From an uncultured Pelagibacteraceae bacterium (GTDB lineage: Bacteria; Pseudomonadota; Alphaproteobacteria; Pelagibacterales; Pelagibacteraceae): DNA of 54,392 nt. The notes beneath the pieces are model-generated. The model was not told the origin of the DNA, ran no database searches, and saw only the letters and a program-made list of their open reading frames with translations. Both the position numbers and the translations under genes were made by a program. The DNA is taken from positions 138,438 through 192,829 of the forward strand of contig CACJQT010000001.1 of assembly GCA_902595635.1 (NCBI GenBank). Reading direction: 5' to 3'. Positions 51,736-54,392 of this stretch are shown one piece after another (positions within the stretch are counted from its first letter, which is position 1; each line of letters opens with the position of its first letter).

Positions 51736-53139
51736 TTAACTATTGTATTTTCTAACATCATCTAAATTTCCAGATATAGCAGCTGCAGCAGCCATAGCTG
51801 GACTAACTAAATGAGTTCTTCCACCTCGTCCTTGTCTTCCTTCGAAATTTCTATTTGATGTTGATGCACATCTTTCTTCTGGCTTCAACTTATCTGCATT
51901 CATAGCTAAACACATTGAACAACCTGGCTCACGCCATTCAAATCCAGAATTTTTAAATATTACATCTAAACCTTCTTGCTCTGCTTGTTGTTTTACTAAT
52001 CCTGAACCAGGAACTATCATTGCATTTACATGAGAAGCAATTTTTTTATCTTTTAAGATTTTTGCGGCTTCTCTTAAATCTTCAATTCTTCCATTTGTGC
52101 AACTTCCAATAAAAACTTTATCAATTTTAATATCTTTTATTTTAGTTTTCGGCTTTAAACCCATATATTTCAATGACCTGTTAATGGAATTTTTTCTGTC
52201 TTCATTTTGCTCATTTTCAGGATCAGGAACAATTCCATCAATATCTACTACATCCTGAGGCGAAGTTCCCCAAGTTACCATTGGTTTAATATCTTTGCCC
52301 TCAAGACTGATTTCTTTGTCAAATACTGCATCACCATCAGACTTTAATTTACTCCAATATTCTAATGCTTTGTCCCAATTTGAATTCTTTGGAGACATTG
52401 GTTTACCTTTTAAATAATTAAAAACTTTTTCATCTGGCTCTATTAATCCAGCCCTTGCTCCACCTTCAATTGTCATATTGCAAATCGTCATTCTTTGTTC
52501 GACACTTAAATTCGAAATTAAGTTTCCAGCATATTCAATTACATAACCAGTTCCACCAGCTGTACCAATTTTTCCGATTATTTGTAATATTACATCCTTA
52601 GATGTTACTCCAACAGGAAGAGATCCATTAACGTTTATTCTAAAATTTTTTGATTTTTTTTGAACTAAAGTCTGTGTTGCCAAGACATGTTCCACTTCCG
52701 AAGTTCCAATTCCAAATGCTAATGCACCAAATGCTCCGTGAGTAGCAGTGTGACTATCACCACAAACGATAATCGTTCCTGGTTGTGTAAATCCCTGTTC
52801 TGGACCAATAATATGAACTATTCCTTGTCTTTTATCGTTCATTCCAAAAAGATTTATTCCGAATTCTGCACAGTTTTTTTCTAGTGTCTCAATTTGTATT
52901 TTTGAATCTTTGTCAGTAATAGGCACTGATCTATCCGTTGTTGGAACATTGTGATCTGCTACTGCTAAAGTTAAAGAAGGTTGTCTAACTTTTCTATTAG
53001 AATTTCTTAAACCTTCAAATGCTTGTGGACTAGTAACTTCATGAATTAAATGTCTATCAACAAATAAAAGTGAAGTCCCATCTTCTTGTTGATGAACAAG
53101 ATGATCATTCCATATTTTATCGTATATAGTTTGAGGCAT
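51736..53139 (-). CDS. leuC: 3-isopropylmalate dehydratase large subunit
   Basis: 467 aa aconitase-superfamily protein. [36 protein letters not shown] and the cluster cysteines in GSCTNGR and [13 protein letters not shown] are all present. It carries the [4Fe-4S] cluster of the leucine-pathway isomerase. It follows rplS by 9 bp and directly precedes leuD. Confidence 0.98.
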   Translation of the reverse strand: MPQTIYDKIWNDHLVHQQEDGTSLLFVDRHLIHEVTSPQAFEGLRNSNRKVRQPSLTLAVADHNVPTTDRSVPITDKDSKIQIETLEKNCAEFGINLFGMNDKRQGIVHIIGPEQGFTQPGTIIVCGDSHTATHGAFGALAFGIGTSEVEHVLATQTLVQKKSKNFRINVNGSLPVGVTSKDVILQIIGKIGTAGGTGYVIEYAGNLISNLSVEQRMTICNMTIEGGARAGLIEPDEKVFNYLKGKPMSPKNSNWDKALEYWSKLKSDGDAVFDKEISLEGKDIKPMVTWGTSPQDVVDIDGIVPDPENEQNEDRKNSINRSLKYMGLKPKTKIKDIKIDKVFIGSCTNGRIEDLREAAKILKDKKIASHVNAMIVPGSGLVKQQAEQEGLDVIFKNSGFEWREPGCSMCLAMNADKLKPEERCASTSNRNFEGRQGRGGRTHLVSPAMAAAAAISGNLDDVRKYNS

Positions 53140-53148
53140 TGTAAAAAA

Positions 53149-53730
53149 TTATTTTTTTACTTCAGGATTTTCTTTTTTTTCATCAGTTTTTTTTTCTACT
53201 GATGGCGTTTCTTCTTTAGTTTCTTTTTTTTCCTCTGGTTTTTTTGCTTCTACTTTTGGAGCATCTTTATTGGTATCTTGTGGGCTGTCTGCTGTTTTTT
53301 GCTCTGTATCAGGCATAACATTTTCTTCTGTTACTTCGTGAATCTTAGTTTCAACATCTATACCTATTTTCTTTTTAATTTTTTCTGCAATTCTTGCAGA
53401 TTTACCTGTTCTATCTCTCAAATAATATAACTTGGCTCTTCTAACTTTTCCTGACCTTACAACTTTAATTGTATCTACAATCGGACTATATAAAGCAAAT
53501 GTTCTTTCCACACCCTCACCAAAAGAAATTTTTCTTACAGTAAAAGAAGAATTGATATCTCTATTTTTTTTCGCAATACACACACCTTCAAAATATTGAA
53601 TACGATCTCTTTTTCCTTCAGTTATTCTAACTCCTACTTTAACAATATCACCTGGGAAAAATTCTGGATGCTTTCTCTCAGAAATAATTTTTTCTACTTT
53701 AGATTGATTAATTTCTTCAATTGTCTTCAT
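53149..53730 (-). CDS. rplS: 50S ribosomal protein L19 with long charged C-terminal tail
   Basis: 193 aa. Residues 1-118 are ordinary L19 ([40 protein letters not shown]). The remaining about 63 residues (130-193) are a low-complexity Lys/Glu/Pro/Thr-rich tail with no recognisable fold, likely disordered. E. coli L19 is about 115 aa. It lies one base after trmD, the classic trmD-rplS pair, and 9 bp before leuC. Confidence 0.96.
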   Translation of the reverse strand: MKTIEEINQSKVEKIISERKHPEFFPGDIVKVGVRITEGKRDRIQYFEGVCIAKKNRDINSSFTVRKISFGEGVERTFALYSPIVDTIKVVRSGKVRRAKLYYLRDRTGKSARIAEKIKKKIGIDVETKIHEVTEENVMPDTEQKTADSPQDTNKDAPKVEAKKPEEKKETKEETPSVEKKTDEKKENPEVKK

Positions 53731-53731
53731 T

Positions 53732-54392
53732 TTAATTCTCTTTAGTCTTTTTATATAATTGCCACAAATCCGGTCTCCGGTCGCGTGTTATAGCCTCAGA
53801 TTGAGATAAACGCCAGTCTTTAATTTTGGCGTGATCGCCTGATAATAGCACATCTGGAACACTTTTTTCCTCCCATATTTGAGGTTTTGTAAATTGAGGA
53901 TACTCTAAAAGTCCGTTTTCAAAACTTTCTTCTTTAGCTGAATTTGTATTACCAAGAATACCAGGAATAAATCTTAAAATTGCATCAAGAATTACAAATG
54001 AAGCTCCTTCACCTCCAGATAAAACAAAATCTCCTATACTTACTTCCTCAATATTTCTTGTTTTTAACAATCTTTCATCAACTCCTTCAAAGTGTCCACA
54101 AATTATATTTATTGTTTTTTCTTGAGATAGTTGTTTTGCTAATTGATGATTGAACAACTTACCCTTCGGACTTAGATAGATAATCTTTTCGCCATCTTTA
54201 ACATTCTTATCTATTGATTTTGCTAATACATCTGCTTTCATTAACATACCTTCACCTCCTCCATAAGGAGTGTCATCAACAGTTTTATGCTTATCAAATG
54301 CATACTCTCTTATATCCACAGTATCTATTTTCCATTTATTCTCTGATAGTGCTTTACCAAAAATACCTTGGCCTAAATAGCCTGGAAAAAAA
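53732..54392 (-). CDS. trmD: tRNA (guanine-N1)-methyltransferase, 5' end outside the window
   Basis: The frame stays open to the right edge, so the first few residues are missing; about 219 codons are visible. A GTG at 54319 is not the true start, because family text such as [14 protein letters not shown] lies before it. [45 protein letters not shown] and [13 protein letters not shown] form the SAM-binding trefoil knot. It methylates G37 of tRNAs to prevent frameshifting. The following rplS begins one base after its stop. Confidence 0.97.
   Translation of the reverse strand, partial: FFPGYLGQGIFGKALSENKWKIDTVDIREYAFDKHKTVDDTPYGGGEGMLMKADVLAKSIDKNVKDGEKIIYLSPKGKLFNHQLAKQLSQEKTINIICGHFEGVDERLLKTRNIEEVSIGDFVLSGGEGASFVILDAILRFIPGILGNTNSAKEESFENGLLEYPQFTKPQIWEEKSVPDVLLSGDHAKIKDWRLSQSEAITRDRRPDLWQLYKKTKEN

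Overview
This window is AT-rich, gene-dense bacterial chromosome that reads as SAR11 (Pelagibacterales, marine Alphaproteobacteria). The grounds are the DMSP-demethylation genes dmdA, dmdB and dmdC beside a TCA-cycle cluster, class I lysyl-tRNA synthetase, a RegA-type response regulator, an F1-only ATP synthase operon (atpHAGDC), metX-metW behind a SAM-II-type riboswitch, and extreme streamlining (overlapping stops and starts, convergent genes with 0-3 bp between them). I see no mobile element, CRISPR array, tRNA or rRNA, and every gene looks intact except two cut by the window edges (bioY at the left, trmD at the right).

Layout. 1-941: end of bioY and regA, convergent. 1087-5235 (+): polyamine operon of ornithine-type decarboxylase, deoxyhypusine-synthase-like protein, N-carbamoylputrescine amidase and agmatine deiminase, preceded by a terminator-like hairpin. 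5236-8710 (-): queuosine-precursor transporter, L28, pyrD, lysK. 8797-12351 (+): trkH, an AmpG-like permease and a cytosolic NlpC/P60 peptidase. 12353-14321 (-): tyrA and hisC. 14322-14501: regulatory region with the riboswitch. 14502-16935 (+): metX, metW, gloB. 17000-23505 (+): rplU, rpmA, obgE, proB, proA, nadD, rsfS, ctpA, rppH. 23498-28283 (-): atpCDGAH. 28386-30341 (-): priA. 30393-31037 (+): an orphan methyltransferase. 31041-54392 (-): one unbroken co-directional run, in transcription order trmD, rplS, leuC, leuD, leuB, dmdC, dmdB, dmdA, asd, sdhC, sdhD, sdhA, sdhB, mmsA, mdh, sucC, sucD, sucA, sucB, lpd.

How the parts fit. The right half is a carbon, energy and sulfur block: 2-oxoglutarate to oxaloacetate through SucAB/Lpd, SucCD, SDH and Mdh (fumarase is not in the window), with MmsA feeding in CoA esters and DmdABC degrading DMSP. 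DmdA passes a methyl group to tetrahydrofolate, and the DmdB/DmdC branch leads towards methanethiol. Asd (next to dmdA) and MetX (under the SAM-sensing leader) supply the O-acylhomoserine that could accept methanethiol to make methionine.

Most notable observations: (1) both canonical heme b ligand positions of succinate dehydrogenase are replaced (SdhC Gln79, SdhD Phe63) while the quinone-site residues are kept, suggesting a heme-less or unusually ligated complex II; (2) the metX riboswitch has a downstream segment complementary to its own aptamer and a U-tract directly behind it; (3) the polyamine operon combines two routes to putrescine with a DHS-like enzyme and has a possible attenuator; (4) the ampG-NlpC/P60 pair looks like a minimal murein-peptide recycling unit; (5) the PriA zinc-site spacing is altered and L19 has a long charged tail.
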